A stretch of DNA of 64,000 bases, taken from Actinomadura cremea (GTDB taxonomy: Bacteria > Actinomycetota > Actinomycetes > Streptosporangiales > Streptosporangiaceae). The notes beneath the pieces were generated by a model. The model was not told the origin of the DNA. It ran no database searches and saw only the letters and a program-made list of their open reading frames with translations. Shown piece after piece: positions 17,472 through 24,894 of the stretch (positions are counted from its first letter, which is position 1; each line of letters begins with the position of its first letter). The stretch is from assembly GCF_014648495.1 (NCBI RefSeq), contig NZ_BMRF01000026.1, positions 1 to 64,000 on the forward strand. Reading direction: 5' to 3'. Both the position numbers and the translations under genes were made by a program.

Positions 17472-17669
17472 TCAGAAGCCGATGATCGCGAAGACGATGC
17501 CTCCGATGACGTGCGCCAGGACCGTCACCACGAGGACGGCGATGAGGACGTACTTGGCCGTCGGGTGATCGAACTGGGAGCCGGGCGCGGAACGATGGGC
17601 CGAACGGTCCTGCGCCTGGCGCTCCAGTTCGTCCAGGGTCGGCAGGAAGGACGGTCGCCTGATGGGCAT
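17472..17669 (-). CDS. Small single-pass membrane protein (paralogue of 17679-17861)
   Basis: A 65-residue protein with a basic, soluble N-terminal half (LDELERQAQDR) and one C-terminal hydrophobic segment that begins with FDHPTAKYVLIAVLVVTV and ends AHVIGGIVFAIIGF. The neighbouring gene encodes a clear paralogue (FDQPTAEYLMIGLLIVTV, AHVSGG), so both are real. GAGGAG, overlapping the TGA of that gene, precedes its ATG, so the pair is coupled. Function unknown; probably a membrane-anchored accessory protein. Confidence 0.75.
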   Translation of the reverse strand: MPIRRPSFLPTLDELERQAQDRSAHRSAPGSQFDHPTAKYVLIAVLVVTVLAHVIGGIVFAIIGF

Positions 17670-17678
17670 GCGGTCTCC

Positions 17679-17861
17679 TCAGTGCGCCAGGACGGCGGGC
17701 GGGACGCCGCCGCTGACGTGGGCCGCGACCGTCACGATCAGCAGCCCGATCATCAGGTACTCGGCGGTGGGCTGGTCGAACCGCCCCGTCCCGCGCCGTC
17801 GCGGCGCCAGTTCGGCCTGACGTAGGGCGATGCGCTCCTCGAGCGGGGCTCTGCCGAACAC
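17679..17861 (-). CDS. Small single-pass membrane protein (first of tandem pair)
   Basis: A 60-residue protein with an N-terminal helix rich in Arg/Glu (APLEERIALRQAEL) and one hydrophobic segment after the motif FDQPTAEY. It shares the order charged helix, FD-x-PTA-x-Y, membrane segment, AHV-x-GG with the gene behind it. I chose GTG at 17861 because GGAGG lies five bases upstream; an ATG at 17873 has none. The gene is divergent from the MarR regulator and a palindrome lies between them, so it is the likely target. Confidence 0.72.
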   Translation of the reverse strand: MFGRAPLEERIALRQAELAPRRRGTGRFDQPTAEYLMIGLLIVTVAAHVSGGVPPAVLAH

Positions 17862-17884
17862 GGGAACCTCCATTGCGGGGCAAC

Positions 17885-17900
17885 GATTGGTGCACTAATC
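17885..17900. promoter_or_regulatory. Palindromic operator GATTGGTGCACTAATC
   Basis: A 16-base palindrome with seven of eight arm positions paired around GTGCAC lies between the MarR regulator and the small membrane genes. Its length and position fit a MarR dimer site controlling both directions. Confidence 0.65.
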
Positions 17901-17949
17901 ATTGCTGTACCATCACATATACCCCAAGAACGTCTCGTCCGGAGGACCC

Positions 17950-18408
17950 GTGGCAGGTGATCTGAGCAACGTCCCCGACCCGCTCGCGCTGGAGAACCAG
18001 GTGTGCTTCGCCCTGGTGGTCGCCTCGCGCACCGTGCTCGCGCACTACCGGCCGATCCTGGAGCCGATGGGGCTGACGCACCCGCAGTACCTGGTGATGC
18101 TGGCCCTGTGGGAGCACCGGAGGCTGTCGGTCAAGGAGCTCAGCCGCCTGCTGGAACTCGATCCGGGGACGCTCTCCCCCCTGCTCAAGCGCCTGGAGTC
18201 CGCCGACCTCGTCCGCCGCGAGCGGGACGTCCGGGACGAGCGGCTGCTGGCCGTCACCGTGACGCCCGCCGGGGAGGCCCTGCGGGAGCGGGCGGAGAAG
18301 ATCCCCGCCACCATCATGGAACGCCTGGGCATGGGCCTCGACGAACTCCAGGACCTGCACCGCACGCTCACCCGCGTCATCGCCGCCGCGAGCGGTCCCG
18401 CCGCCTGA
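17950..18408 (+). CDS. MarR-family regulator, OhrR-like
   Basis: A 152-residue winged-helix regulator. The N-terminal helix reads LENQVCFALVVASR, with C19 at the place of the peroxide-reactive cysteine of OhrR, and the DNA-binding part is VKELSRLLELDPGTLSPLLKRLES with the wing RRERDVRDERLLAVTVT. It therefore probably responds to organic hydroperoxides or other thiol-reactive compounds by releasing DNA. GGAGG precedes GTG at 17950; the longer frame from 17902 would overlap the operator. The OhrR partner tyrosines are not obvious and no Ohr gene adjoins; an OsmC-family gene lies far away at 58096. Confidence 0.87.
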   Translation: MAGDLSNVPDPLALENQVCFALVVASRTVLAHYRPILEPMGLTHPQYLVMLALWEHRRLSVKELSRLLELDPGTLSPLLKRLESADLVRRERDVRDERLLAVTVTPAGEALRERAEKIPATIMERLGMGLDELQDLHRTLTRVIAAASGPAA

Positions 18409-18421
18409 TACGGTTTCGATC

Positions 18422-18454
18422 ATGGTCTACTTCATCCGGCTCCAGACCATCTGA
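18422..18454 (+). other. Hairpin overlapping a ten-codon frame
   Basis: ATGGTCT and AGACCAT form an inverted repeat with a 15-base loop just after the MarR gene; the same bases encode a ten-codon ORF, MVYFIRLQTI. It may be a weak terminator, an operator of the following hydrolase or chance. Confidence 0.3.
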
Positions 18455-18655
18455 GACGGGACGTCCTGCCGATCGCGCGGCGATCGGCGGCCGAAGCACG
18501 CCCTCGGGCAGCGCTCGGCCTTCCCCGTCTCCCCTGACTTCCGTCCGCACCGCCTCGTTTCCGCGCGGCGGTCCCGGACGGCGCCGTCGACCGCCTGACG
18601 TCCGCGCACCGGCGGCTCCTCCTCATCAGCGGCTCGGCCGCTCTCGACTTCAGGC

Positions 18656-19575
18656 ATGCTCGCCATGCCTCGATCCGAACGGACCACCTTCATGCCATCC
18701 ACGTCCAACGGCCCAACGGCGGCTCGCTCAGCCCCCACGTTCGTCCTGGTCCACGGTTCCGGGACGAGCTCCTCCATGTGGGCGTCCGTGCAGCGCGAAC
18801 TCGCGCTGCTCGGGCACCGCAGCTTCGCCGTCGACCTGCCGGGCCACGGCCTCGACGCGCAGTACCCGGTCGCCTACCAGGCCCCGCAGGACCTCGCGGC
18901 CTGGGCGACCGAACCGTCCGCCCTGTCCGGGGTCACCCTGCGGGACAACGTCGACATGGTCACCGGCGTCGTCCGCCGCCTGGCCGAGCACGGGCCGGTC
19001 GTCCTGGTGGGCGCCAGCCTCGGCGGGACGACCATCACCGGGGTCGGCAACGAGATCCCCGACCTGGTGAACCGGCTCGTCTACGTCTCCGCCTGGTCAT
19101 GCGTGCGGCGGGCCAACCGAATGAGTACATGCAGGAACCCGAGTACGCCGACAACCTCATGGGGCCGCTGGCCGCCCTGAACATCGGAGACCCGGCGCGG
19201 CTCGGAGTCGGCCGGGCGAACTACCGCACCGCCGACCCGGAGATGCTGGCCGCCCTCAAGGCGGCGACCATGGCCGACGTCACGGACGAGCGGTTCCGCG
19301 CCTTCCTCAACACCCTGCAGCCCGACGAGTCGATGGGGGTGATGACGTCCGACGCCCGTGTCCGCGCCGACACCTGGGGCACGATCCCCCGGACCTACGT
19401 CCGCCTCACCGGGGACCGGTCCATTCCGGTGGCCATGCAGGACCGGCTGATCGCCGAGGCGGACGCACTGACGCCCGGCAACCCGTACGACGTGCACACC
19501 CTCGACACGTCCCACGCGGGTTTCATCTTCAGGGCCGATGAGGTCGCCGCCATCCTCGACGGCCTGACGGTCTAG
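18656..19575 (+). pseudogene. Alpha/beta hydrolase interrupted by a frameshift
   Basis: The first half carries the oxyanion region LVHGSGTSSSMW, DLPGHG and the nucleophile elbow GASLGG. In the same frame it degenerates after SAWSCVRRAN and ends at 19180. The second half continues in another frame from EYMQEPEYADNLMG through to the catalytic-histidine segment DTSHAGFIF and stops at 19575. Restoring one base near 19120 (CCAACCG read as CCAACCCG) would join the two into a normal hydrolase of about 300 residues. Either the gene is broken or the assembly lacks one C in a C/G-rich spot. Start uncertain (18656 or 18692). Confidence 0.8.
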
Positions 19576-19590
19576 CGAGGGCGACGCCGG

Positions 19591-19629
19591 GCATGCCGGT
19601 GGCCGCGAACGGGGCGGCCACCGGCATGC
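19591..19629. terminator. Bidirectional terminator between convergent genes
   Basis: A perfect 16-base stem (GCATGCCGGTGGCCGC with its complement) and a seven-base loop sits between the hydrolase (plus) and the SRPBCC gene (minus), overlapping neither. Confidence 0.8.
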
Positions 19630-19633
19630 GCGG

Positions 19634-20035
19634 TCACGCGGTGGGGCGGGCGGGGCGGCCCAGCCGGCGTCCGACGGCGTCGAGCCGCTCCGCGAAGCCC
19701 GCGCGCGTGCTGTCGGCGAAGCCCGCGAACATGCGGTTGGCGAGCGGGACGGCCCAGCGCGCGGTCCGCGCGACGTTGTAGACGCGGTGGACGATCCGGG
19801 CCCCGTCGGGGTGCGGTTCGACGCTCCACTCCCCGCGGTACCACCAGCCGCCCTGGAAGGCGATGGTCCGGCCGATCACCTCGACCGTGGAGGTGTGGCC
19901 CGGGGCGTCCTCGATCTCGAACCGGCCGGTGCGCCCGCCGCCGGGCAGCAGTTCGTCGGCGAGGGCGTCCCAAACGCGGGCGGTCGGCGCCTCGACGACT
20001 CCCGCGGCCTCGGCCAGCGGTCTCCGCCCGCTCAC
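19634..20035 (-). CDS. SRPBCC-family (START-like) protein
   Basis: A 133-residue polyketide-cyclase/dehydrase-like protein. It shows the usual order of an N-terminal strand, the helix TARVWDALADELLPGG, strands around FEIEDAPGHTSTVEV and WWYRGEWSVEPHPDGARI, and a long C-terminal helix over the cavity. Such proteins bind hydrophobic ligands. GTG at 20035 overlaps the stop of the upstream SnoaL gene (GTGA), so the two form an operon. Ligand unknown. Confidence 0.8.
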   Translation of the reverse strand: MSGRRPLAEAAGVVEAPTARVWDALADELLPGGGRTGRFEIEDAPGHTSTVEVIGRTIAFQGGWWYRGEWSVEPHPDGARIVHRVYNVARTARWAVPLANRMFAGFADSTRAGFAERLDAVGRRLGRPARPTA

Positions 20036-20409
20036 GCCGCCACCCGGGTGTTCTGGAAGGAGGCGAAGCGCCGGCCGTCCGGCGTGCGGACGGCCGTGAA
20101 GGAGACGGTCGACGGGCGCCGCGGGCCGCCCGCGACGGCCGTCCCGCCCTCGGAGACGGCCAGGACGGCGCCGTCGGCCAGCGGCTTGATCTCGCCGTCC
20201 ATGCCGCCCATGGTGGAGCCCTTGAGCGGCCCGTCGAAGAGCCACCGGTGCGACGACTCGATGGCGGCCCGGCCGCGTACGCGCCGGCCGTCGAACCGGA
20301 CGTAGTCGGCGTCCTCGGTGAACGCGGCGGCGTAGGCGGTGGCGTCGCCCGCGTTCCACGCCTCGGCGAGACGGTTCAGCAGGTCGGTGACTTCGGTGTG
20401 CACGGACAT
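20032..20409 (-). CDS. SgcJ/EcaC-like SnoaL-fold protein
   Basis: A 125-residue NTF2/SnoaL-fold protein with the typical start LLNRLAEAWNAGDATAYAAAF and the segment DYVRFDGRRVRGRAAI found in SgcJ/EcaC proteins. These are often linked to secondary metabolism or detoxification but have no fixed reaction. It is the first of a two-gene operon with the SRPBCC gene and lies 115 bases after padR on the same strand. Confidence 0.83.
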   Translation of the reverse strand: MSVHTEVTDLLNRLAEAWNAGDATAYAAAFTEDADYVRFDGRRVRGRAAIESSHRWLFDGPLKGSTMGGMDGEIKPLADGAVLAVSEGGTAVAGGPRRPSTVSFTAVRTPDGRRFASFQNTRVAA

Positions 20410-20484
20410 TGACGCGGCTCCTCGTGTCGCGGCGCCTATCCTGGTCTCGCGAGTTCGGACGGGGCGGCGCCTTGTTCGGATGTC

Positions 20485-20518
20485 CGGCCGCCGGGGTGTT
20501 GGCGCACCCCGGCGGCCG
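20485..20518 (-). terminator. Terminator after padR
   Basis: Perfect 14-base stem CGGCCGCCGGGGTG/CACCCCGGCGGCCG with a TTGGCG loop, seven bases past the padR stop. There is no strong T-run, as is common in actinobacteria. Confidence 0.75.
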
Positions 20519-20524
20519 CCTGCT

Positions 20525-21127
20525 TCACTGCTCGCCGAGCACCTGTTTCAGCAGGTTCGGGTCCCGGGTGCTCGACCAGTCGAGCTCGCCCGACTCCAGG
20601 CGCGCGACGAGCCGCCGCACCCAGGCGAGTTCGGTCTCGTTCAGCGCTCGCTCGTAGTCGACCTCGATCATCAGGAGTTCGGGCAGGCCGCTGTCGCGCA
20701 TGGCCTCCAGGTGACCGTTCGTCCCGGCCAGCAGCCCCTCCAGCGCCGCCGCCCTACCGCGCAGGGACCGCAGCGCGTCGGCCATCGGGAGGACGCCGAT
20801 GAGCGAGACGGCCGCGGTGAAGGTCTCCCGCTCCGACCCCGGGGTCTCCAGGAGCGCCCGCATCCTGCTCGCCAGCTCACGGCGCCCCTCGTCGGTGATC
20901 TCGTAGACCGTCCGTTCCGGACGGCGGCCGTCCCGGGTGGTCTCGACGGGCACGATCAGCTCCTCGCGCGCGAGGCGGTCGATCGCGTGGTAGAGGCTCC
21001 TGGGCAGCCCCTTCACGTAGTCCTTGTGCGTGTCGACGATGAAGCGGTGCAGCTCGTACGGGTGCCCGGCGCGCACCGCGAGCATGGCCAGCACGGTCAG
21101 GCCGACCAGGTCGGGACGTCGGGCCAC
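20525..21127 (-). CDS. PadR-family transcriptional regulator
   Basis: A 200-residue PadR regulator: the winged helix covers VLAMLAVRAGHPYELHRFI ... SLYHAIDRLAREELIV and the wing ERTVYEITDEGRREL, and a C-terminal coiled region (about 110-190) forms the dimer. It lacks membrane segments. An extended inverted repeat lies between it and the divergent TetR gene and is probably its operator. The SnoaL/SRPBCC genes behind it are candidate targets. Confidence 0.88.
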   Translation of the reverse strand: MARRPDLVGLTVLAMLAVRAGHPYELHRFIVDTHKDYVKGLPRSLYHAIDRLAREELIVPVETTRDGRRPERTVYEITDEGRRELASRMRALLETPGSERETFTAAVSLIGVLPMADALRSLRGRAAALEGLLAGTNGHLEAMRDSGLPELLMIEVDYERALNETELAWVRRLVARLESGELDWSSTRDPNLLKQVLGEQ

Positions 21128-21140
21128 GCCTCCTCCTTAT

Positions 21141-21191
21141 ATTGCGACATGCACTATGACGAACGACTCCAACTATAGTGCATTTCGCCAT
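21141..21191. promoter_or_regulatory. 17-base inverted repeat between padR and tetR
   Basis: Arms 21141-21157 and 21175-21191 match at 15 of 17 positions, with the perfect core ATGCACTAT/ATAGTGCAT, around a 17-base spacer. It begins 14 bases from the padR start and would overlap its promoter. Confidence 0.7.
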
Positions 21192-21234
21192 ATGGGCGAA
21201 GGCAGTAGCGCCGAGACGGCACACGGGGGCTATA

Positions 21235-21250
21235 TTGGTCGAGTGACCAA
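21235..21250. promoter_or_regulatory. TetR operator TTGGTCGAGTGACCAA
   Basis: A perfect six-base inverted repeat (TTGGTC, GAGT spacer, GACCAA) includes the GTG start of the TetR gene; a further half-site CGACCAA follows at 21261-21267. TATATT just before it fits a -10 element. Autorepression is the simple reading. Confidence 0.7.
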
Positions 21251-21812
21251 ATTAGACGATCGACCAAAAGGAGAGCGGAGACGTCGGCAGCTCGTCGACG
21301 CGGGCGTCGCGCTGCTGGCCGAGGGCGGCTGGCCGGCGGTCACGACGCGGGCCGTGGCCGAGCGCGCGGGCGCCAACGTGGGCCTGATCCACTACCACTT
21401 CGGGGCGCTGGGGGCGCTGCACGAGGCGGTCGCCCGGCAGGCGGGGAACATGGTCGTGGCGCCGTTCCTGGACGAGCTGCTCGCCGCGCCGGACGAGCGC
21501 GCCGTGCTCGCCGCCGCGCGCGGCCTGCAGGCGGCGCCGGTGGACCCCGCGACCGTCCGGCTGTCGGTGGAGCTGATGGCGGGGGCGCTGCGCGATCCCG
21601 CGCTCGGCGAGGCGCTGCGCGACGAGCTGCGGATCGCGCGCGAGGGGATCGCCGGCTGGCTGGGGCGGGTGCATCCCGGCTGGTCGCCGGGCCGCCGCGC
21701 GGGGACGGCGGCGGTCGTCGCCGCGCTCATCGACGGCCTGCTGATGCACCGGATGATCGATCCCGACCTGTCCCTCGACGAGGCGCTCGGCGCCTTGGAG
21801 GAGGCGCTGTGA
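21243..21812 (+). CDS. TetR-family transcriptional regulator
   Basis: A 189-residue TetR regulator. The helix-turn-helix covers TRAVAERAGANVGLIHYHF in the first 60 residues and the rest is an all-helical ligand domain. GTG at 21243 has no ribosome-binding site but lies right after a -10-like TATATT, so the mRNA is probably leaderless. The start codon sits inside the palindromic operator. The likely target is itself and the deazaflavin-dependent gene 65 bases downstream. Confidence 0.88.
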   Translation: MTKLDDRPKGERRRRQLVDAGVALLAEGGWPAVTTRAVAERAGANVGLIHYHFGALGALHEAVARQAGNMVVAPFLDELLAAPDERAVLAAARGLQAAPVDPATVRLSVELMAGALRDPALGEALRDELRIAREGIAGWLGRVHPGWSPGRRAGTAAVVAALIDGLLMHRMIDPDLSLDEALGALEEAL

Positions 21813-21877
21813 GAATCCTCGTCTCCAGCCGCCCCTGTAGGAAATCCGTCCTGCCCACCTGATCTCGGGAGACCGAC

Positions 21878-22363
21878 ATGGAGATCGTCAAGACGCCCGC
21901 GCCGCCGTCCGGCGTGCGCCGCCTGCTCTGGCGGCTGCCCATCCACTTCTACCGGCGGGGCCTCGGCGTGCTGATGCCGCCGCGGATCATGCTGCTCACC
22001 CACATCGGCCGGAAGTCGGGGCGGCCGCGCCAGGCCGTCATCGAGGTCGTCGAGCACGGCCCGGACGGGTACGTGGCGGCGTCCGGCTTCGGCGTCCGGT
22101 CCGACTGGTACCAGAACATCCTCAAGACCCCGGACGTCACGGTGCAGGTGGGACGACGCGTCGTCCCGGTCACCGCCGTCCCGCTGTCGAGCGAGGAGGG
22201 CGCGGACCTGATGGCGCGGTACGGGCCGCGCAACCCGCGCACCGCCCGGCGGCTCTGCTCGATCATGGGGTACGCGATCGACGGGAGCGTGGACGACTAC
22301 CGCGCCGTCGGGGAGCGGGTCCCGTTCGTCCGGTTCGCCCCCCGTCCGGATCGGGCCGGGTGA
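21878..22363 (+). CDS. F420-dependent (Ddn-like) nitroreductase-family oxidoreductase
   Basis: A 161-residue protein of the deazaflavin-dependent nitroreductase/quinone reductase family. It contains LLTHIGRKSGRPRQAVIEV, the F420 phosphate/lysine-arginine contact typical of Ddn proteins, and GVRSDWYQNILKTPDVTVQVGRR, also diagnostic. Members reduce quinones or nitro compounds with F420H2, often at the membrane via the basic N-terminal helix (VRRLLWRLPIHFYRRG). Probably regulated by the TetR protein encoded before it. Confidence 0.88.
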   Translation: MEIVKTPAPPSGVRRLLWRLPIHFYRRGLGVLMPPRIMLLTHIGRKSGRPRQAVIEVVEHGPDGYVAASGFGVRSDWYQNILKTPDVTVQVGRRVVPVTAVPLSSEEGADLMARYGPRNPRTARRLCSIMGYAIDGSVDDYRAVGERVPFVRFAPRPDRAG

Positions 22364-22384
22364 GCCGGGGCCCGCGCCGGCCGG

Positions 22385-22747
22385 TCAGGACTCGACGTCG
22401 GTCGGCCCCCAGTGGGCCCGCATGTGGGCGATCAGGCCGTCCTCGTCGAAGGTCATGACGTCGATGACGCGAATGCGCATGGTCGGCATCTCGACGGTGA
22501 AGGCCATGGCGGCGACATCGCCGTGGGAGCCGCGGATGGGCGTGTCGAGAGCGAGCTTGGCACCGGACGCGACCGAACCGGCGTAGAACTCGCCGATCGC
22601 GTCGCGGCCGGTGATGGACGGCCCGCCCACGGGGTCCTCGACGGTCGCGTCGTCGGCGAAGAGGGCGACGACGGCCGCGGGGTCACCGGCGTTGAAGCCG
22701 TCGACGTAGGCCTGAAGGGCGGCCTTCATGTGCTCTTGGGAGGGCAT
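22385..22747 (-). CDS. SnoaL/ketosteroid-isomerase-like protein
   Basis: A 120-residue NTF2-fold protein starting MPSQEHMKAALQAYVDGFNAGDP, with FADDATVEDPVGGP where the aspartate corresponds to the catalytic base of ketosteroid isomerases, and the later DVMTFDEDGLIAHMRAHWGPTD tail found in steroid-isomerase-like proteins. Isomerase chemistry is possible but unproved. It stands alone on the minus strand between the Ddn-like gene and a response regulator. Confidence 0.83.
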   Translation of the reverse strand: MPSQEHMKAALQAYVDGFNAGDPAAVVALFADDATVEDPVGGPSITGRDAIGEFYAGSVASGAKLALDTPIRGSHGDVAAMAFTVEMPTMRIRVIDVMTFDEDGLIAHMRAHWGPTDVES

Positions 22748-22869
22748 GGCGCGACGTTAGCAAGCGACCGGCCGCCCGGTCAGGGCCGTTTCCCGGTGGG
22801 TGGGCACTGGAATTACGCGGACTGTAATCACACCGCCCGAGTTACACCGCGCGAGTTACGGCGGTGGGA

Positions 22870-23523
22870 TCAGCCGGCGAGGCCGTGCCTGAAGGCGTAG
22901 GTGACCGCCTGGGCCCGGTCGCGCAGGTTCGCCTTGGCGAACAGGTTGTTGATGTGGGTCTTCACGGTGGCCTCGCTGATGAACAGGTCGCCGGCGATCT
23001 CGCCGTTGGACCGTCCCTGGGCGATCAGGGCGAGGACCTCGGCCTCGCGGCGGGTGAGGCCGTCGGGGAGGCCGCCGCGAGACGTCCGCGGGCGGTCGCC
23101 CGTGGCCACCGCCTCGATGAGGCGGCGCTGCACGCCCGGGTCGAGCTGGGCCGCGCCGTCGCGGACGGCCGCGACGGCCTGCGCGATCTCGTCGGCGCCG
23201 GCGTCCTTGGTGAGGTAGCCGCGGGCGCCCGCCCGGAGCGCGGCGAAGATCGACTCGTCGTCGGCGTAGGTGGTGAGGACGACGACCTCGGTGTCCGGGT
23301 GCTCCTCGCGGATGCGGCGCGTCGCCTCCACGCCGTCCATCCGGGGCATGCGCAGATCCATGAGGACGACGTCGGGGCGCTTCTCGGCGACCATCGCGAG
23401 CGCCTGCTCGCCGTCGGACGCGGACCCGGCGACCTCGATGCCGGGGAGGAGTTCGAGGAGGAGGACCAGCCCTTCACGGACCACGGTCTGGTCGTCCACG
23501 ACGAGGATTCTCGTGCTGCTCAC
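22870..23523 (-). CDS. NarL/LuxR-family response regulator
   Basis: Response regulator of 217 residues with receiver residues D10/D11, phospho-acceptor D56 (VLMDLRMPR), TTY switch and K in YLTKDAG, then a LuxR helix-turn-helix (LTRREAEVLALIAQGRSN, EIAGDLFISEATVKTHINNL). GTG at 23523 has GAGGGAG upstream. Paired with the sensor kinase just before it; the nature of the stimulus is not visible. Confidence 0.92.
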   Translation of the reverse strand: MSSTRILVVDDQTVVREGLVLLLELLPGIEVAGSASDGEQALAMVAEKRPDVVLMDLRMPRMDGVEATRRIREEHPDTEVVVLTTYADDESIFAALRAGARGYLTKDAGADEIAQAVAAVRDGAAQLDPGVQRRLIEAVATGDRPRTSRGGLPDGLTRREAEVLALIAQGRSNGEIAGDLFISEATVKTHINNLFAKANLRDRAQAVTYAFRHGLAG

Positions 23524-23531
23524 CGTCTCCC

Positions 23532-24686
23532 TCACCCCACCGGCACGCGGAGGGCGACCCGGAAGCCCTTGCCGTCCGGGCCCGTTTCGAGGGTTCCGTC
23601 GATGAGTTCCGCGCGTTCGCGCATCCCCACGAGGCCGTATCCGCCGCCGCCCAAGTCTAGGCCCGGCTCGGTTCCGCCGGTGTCCGTTACTTCCAGTTCG
23701 ACCGTGTCCTTGAAGTAGCGCAGGAAGACCTGTGCGCGCGCGCCGGGCGCGTGCTTGCGGACGTTCGTGAGCGCCTCCTGGGCCGTGCGGACGACCGTGA
23801 GACCGGCCTGCGCGGACAGTTCGCGCGCCGTCCCGATGACCTGGACGTCGCAGGGACGGCCCGTGGTGACGTAGAAGTCCTCGGCGAGTTCGGCGATGAC
23901 CTCGCGGGGTTCGGGGATCTCGCCGCGGAGGGTGGCGAGGGCCCGGCGGGTCTCCTCGAGGCCGGACCGGGCCAGGTTGCGGGCGCGCTCGACGCGGTCG
24001 AGGGCCTGCACGCGGTCGCCGTCCCGGGAGAGCAGCAGCCGGGCGCCTTCCAGATGGACGACCTGGGCGGACAGGGAGTGCGCGAGGATGTCGTGGATCT
24101 CCCGGGCGATGCGGGAGCGTTCGGCGAGCACGGCGTTGGCGGCCTCGGCGCTGCGGGCGGCCTGCTGCGCGGCCATGCCCTGGCGGGTGGCGACCCCGCC
24201 GAGGACGATGCCGGCGTACGCGATGAGCAGGCCGAGGTCGGCGCCGTCGCCGACGACCTGGCCGAGGGCGGCGACGGTGGTCGCGGTGAGCGTGCCGCCG
24301 GCCAGCCCCCAGTACAGGGGCAGCCGCATGCTCAGCGTCCAGAGCGCGGGCATGCACATGTAGAGGGCGCCGTCGTAGTCCGGGTTGATGACGAACAGCG
24401 CCATGGCGACCGGGAAGGCCGCCACGAGGCAGGGGACGACCGGGCTGCGCCCGCGGCAGCCCGGTCGCCGCCTGCCCACCAGTCCGCAGATCAGCAGGGC
24501 GAACAGCGCGACGTTGAGAAGCGAGACGGCCAGCGCGGCGCCTTGGGTGCCGGGCGCGAGGTCGGTCGTGAACAGGCGGTAGAGGTAGGACCCCACGCCC
24601 CAGCCGATGAGTCCGCCGATGACGATCACACGGGCGATCAGATCGGCGCGTCTGGCCACCCCGCCGCAGGCCACGGGCTCGTCCAT
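23532..24686 (-). CDS. Sensor histidine kinase (HisKA_3 type)
   Basis: Membrane kinase of 384 residues with about six hydrophobic segments in the N-terminal 170 residues, the phospho-histidine at H198 in REIHDILAHSLSAQ and a complete ATP-binding domain (EALTNVRKHAPGA as N-box, GGGGYGLVGMRERAELI as G-box). It closely resembles the actinobacterial kinases that control ABC exporters or stress genes. Start is ATG at 24686 or GTG at 24692; neither has a clear ribosome-binding site. Confidence 0.9.
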   Translation of the reverse strand: MDEPVACGGVARRADLIARVIVIGGLIGWGVGSYLYRLFTTDLAPGTQGAALAVSLLNVALFALLICGLVGRRRPGCRGRSPVVPCLVAAFPVAMALFVINPDYDGALYMCMPALWTLSMRLPLYWGLAGGTLTATTVAALGQVVGDGADLGLLIAYAGIVLGGVATRQGMAAQQAARSAEAANAVLAERSRIAREIHDILAHSLSAQVVHLEGARLLLSRDGDRVQALDRVERARNLARSGLEETRRALATLRGEIPEPREVIAELAEDFYVTTGRPCDVQVIGTARELSAQAGLTVVRTAQEALTNVRKHAPGARAQVFLRYFKDTVELEVTDTGGTEPGLDLGGGGYGLVGMRERAELIDGTLETGPDGKGFRVALRVPVG

Positions 24687-24894
24687 GGACACGACGGTAT
24701 GCGGTCCGGACGGCGGCGGGCATCGGCGCCCGGCTGGAGCGCGGCCTCCACCGCCGGGTGGAGATCGACTTGGCCGGATGCGGCCACGGCAACGATCTTG
24801 TTCGAGAAACTCTCAGGTTTTTGAATCAGAGGCCCACCACGCGCGTAGATCGGTCCAACCCCGGTCTCGCGCCTACCGGAAGGCCATCGACGCT

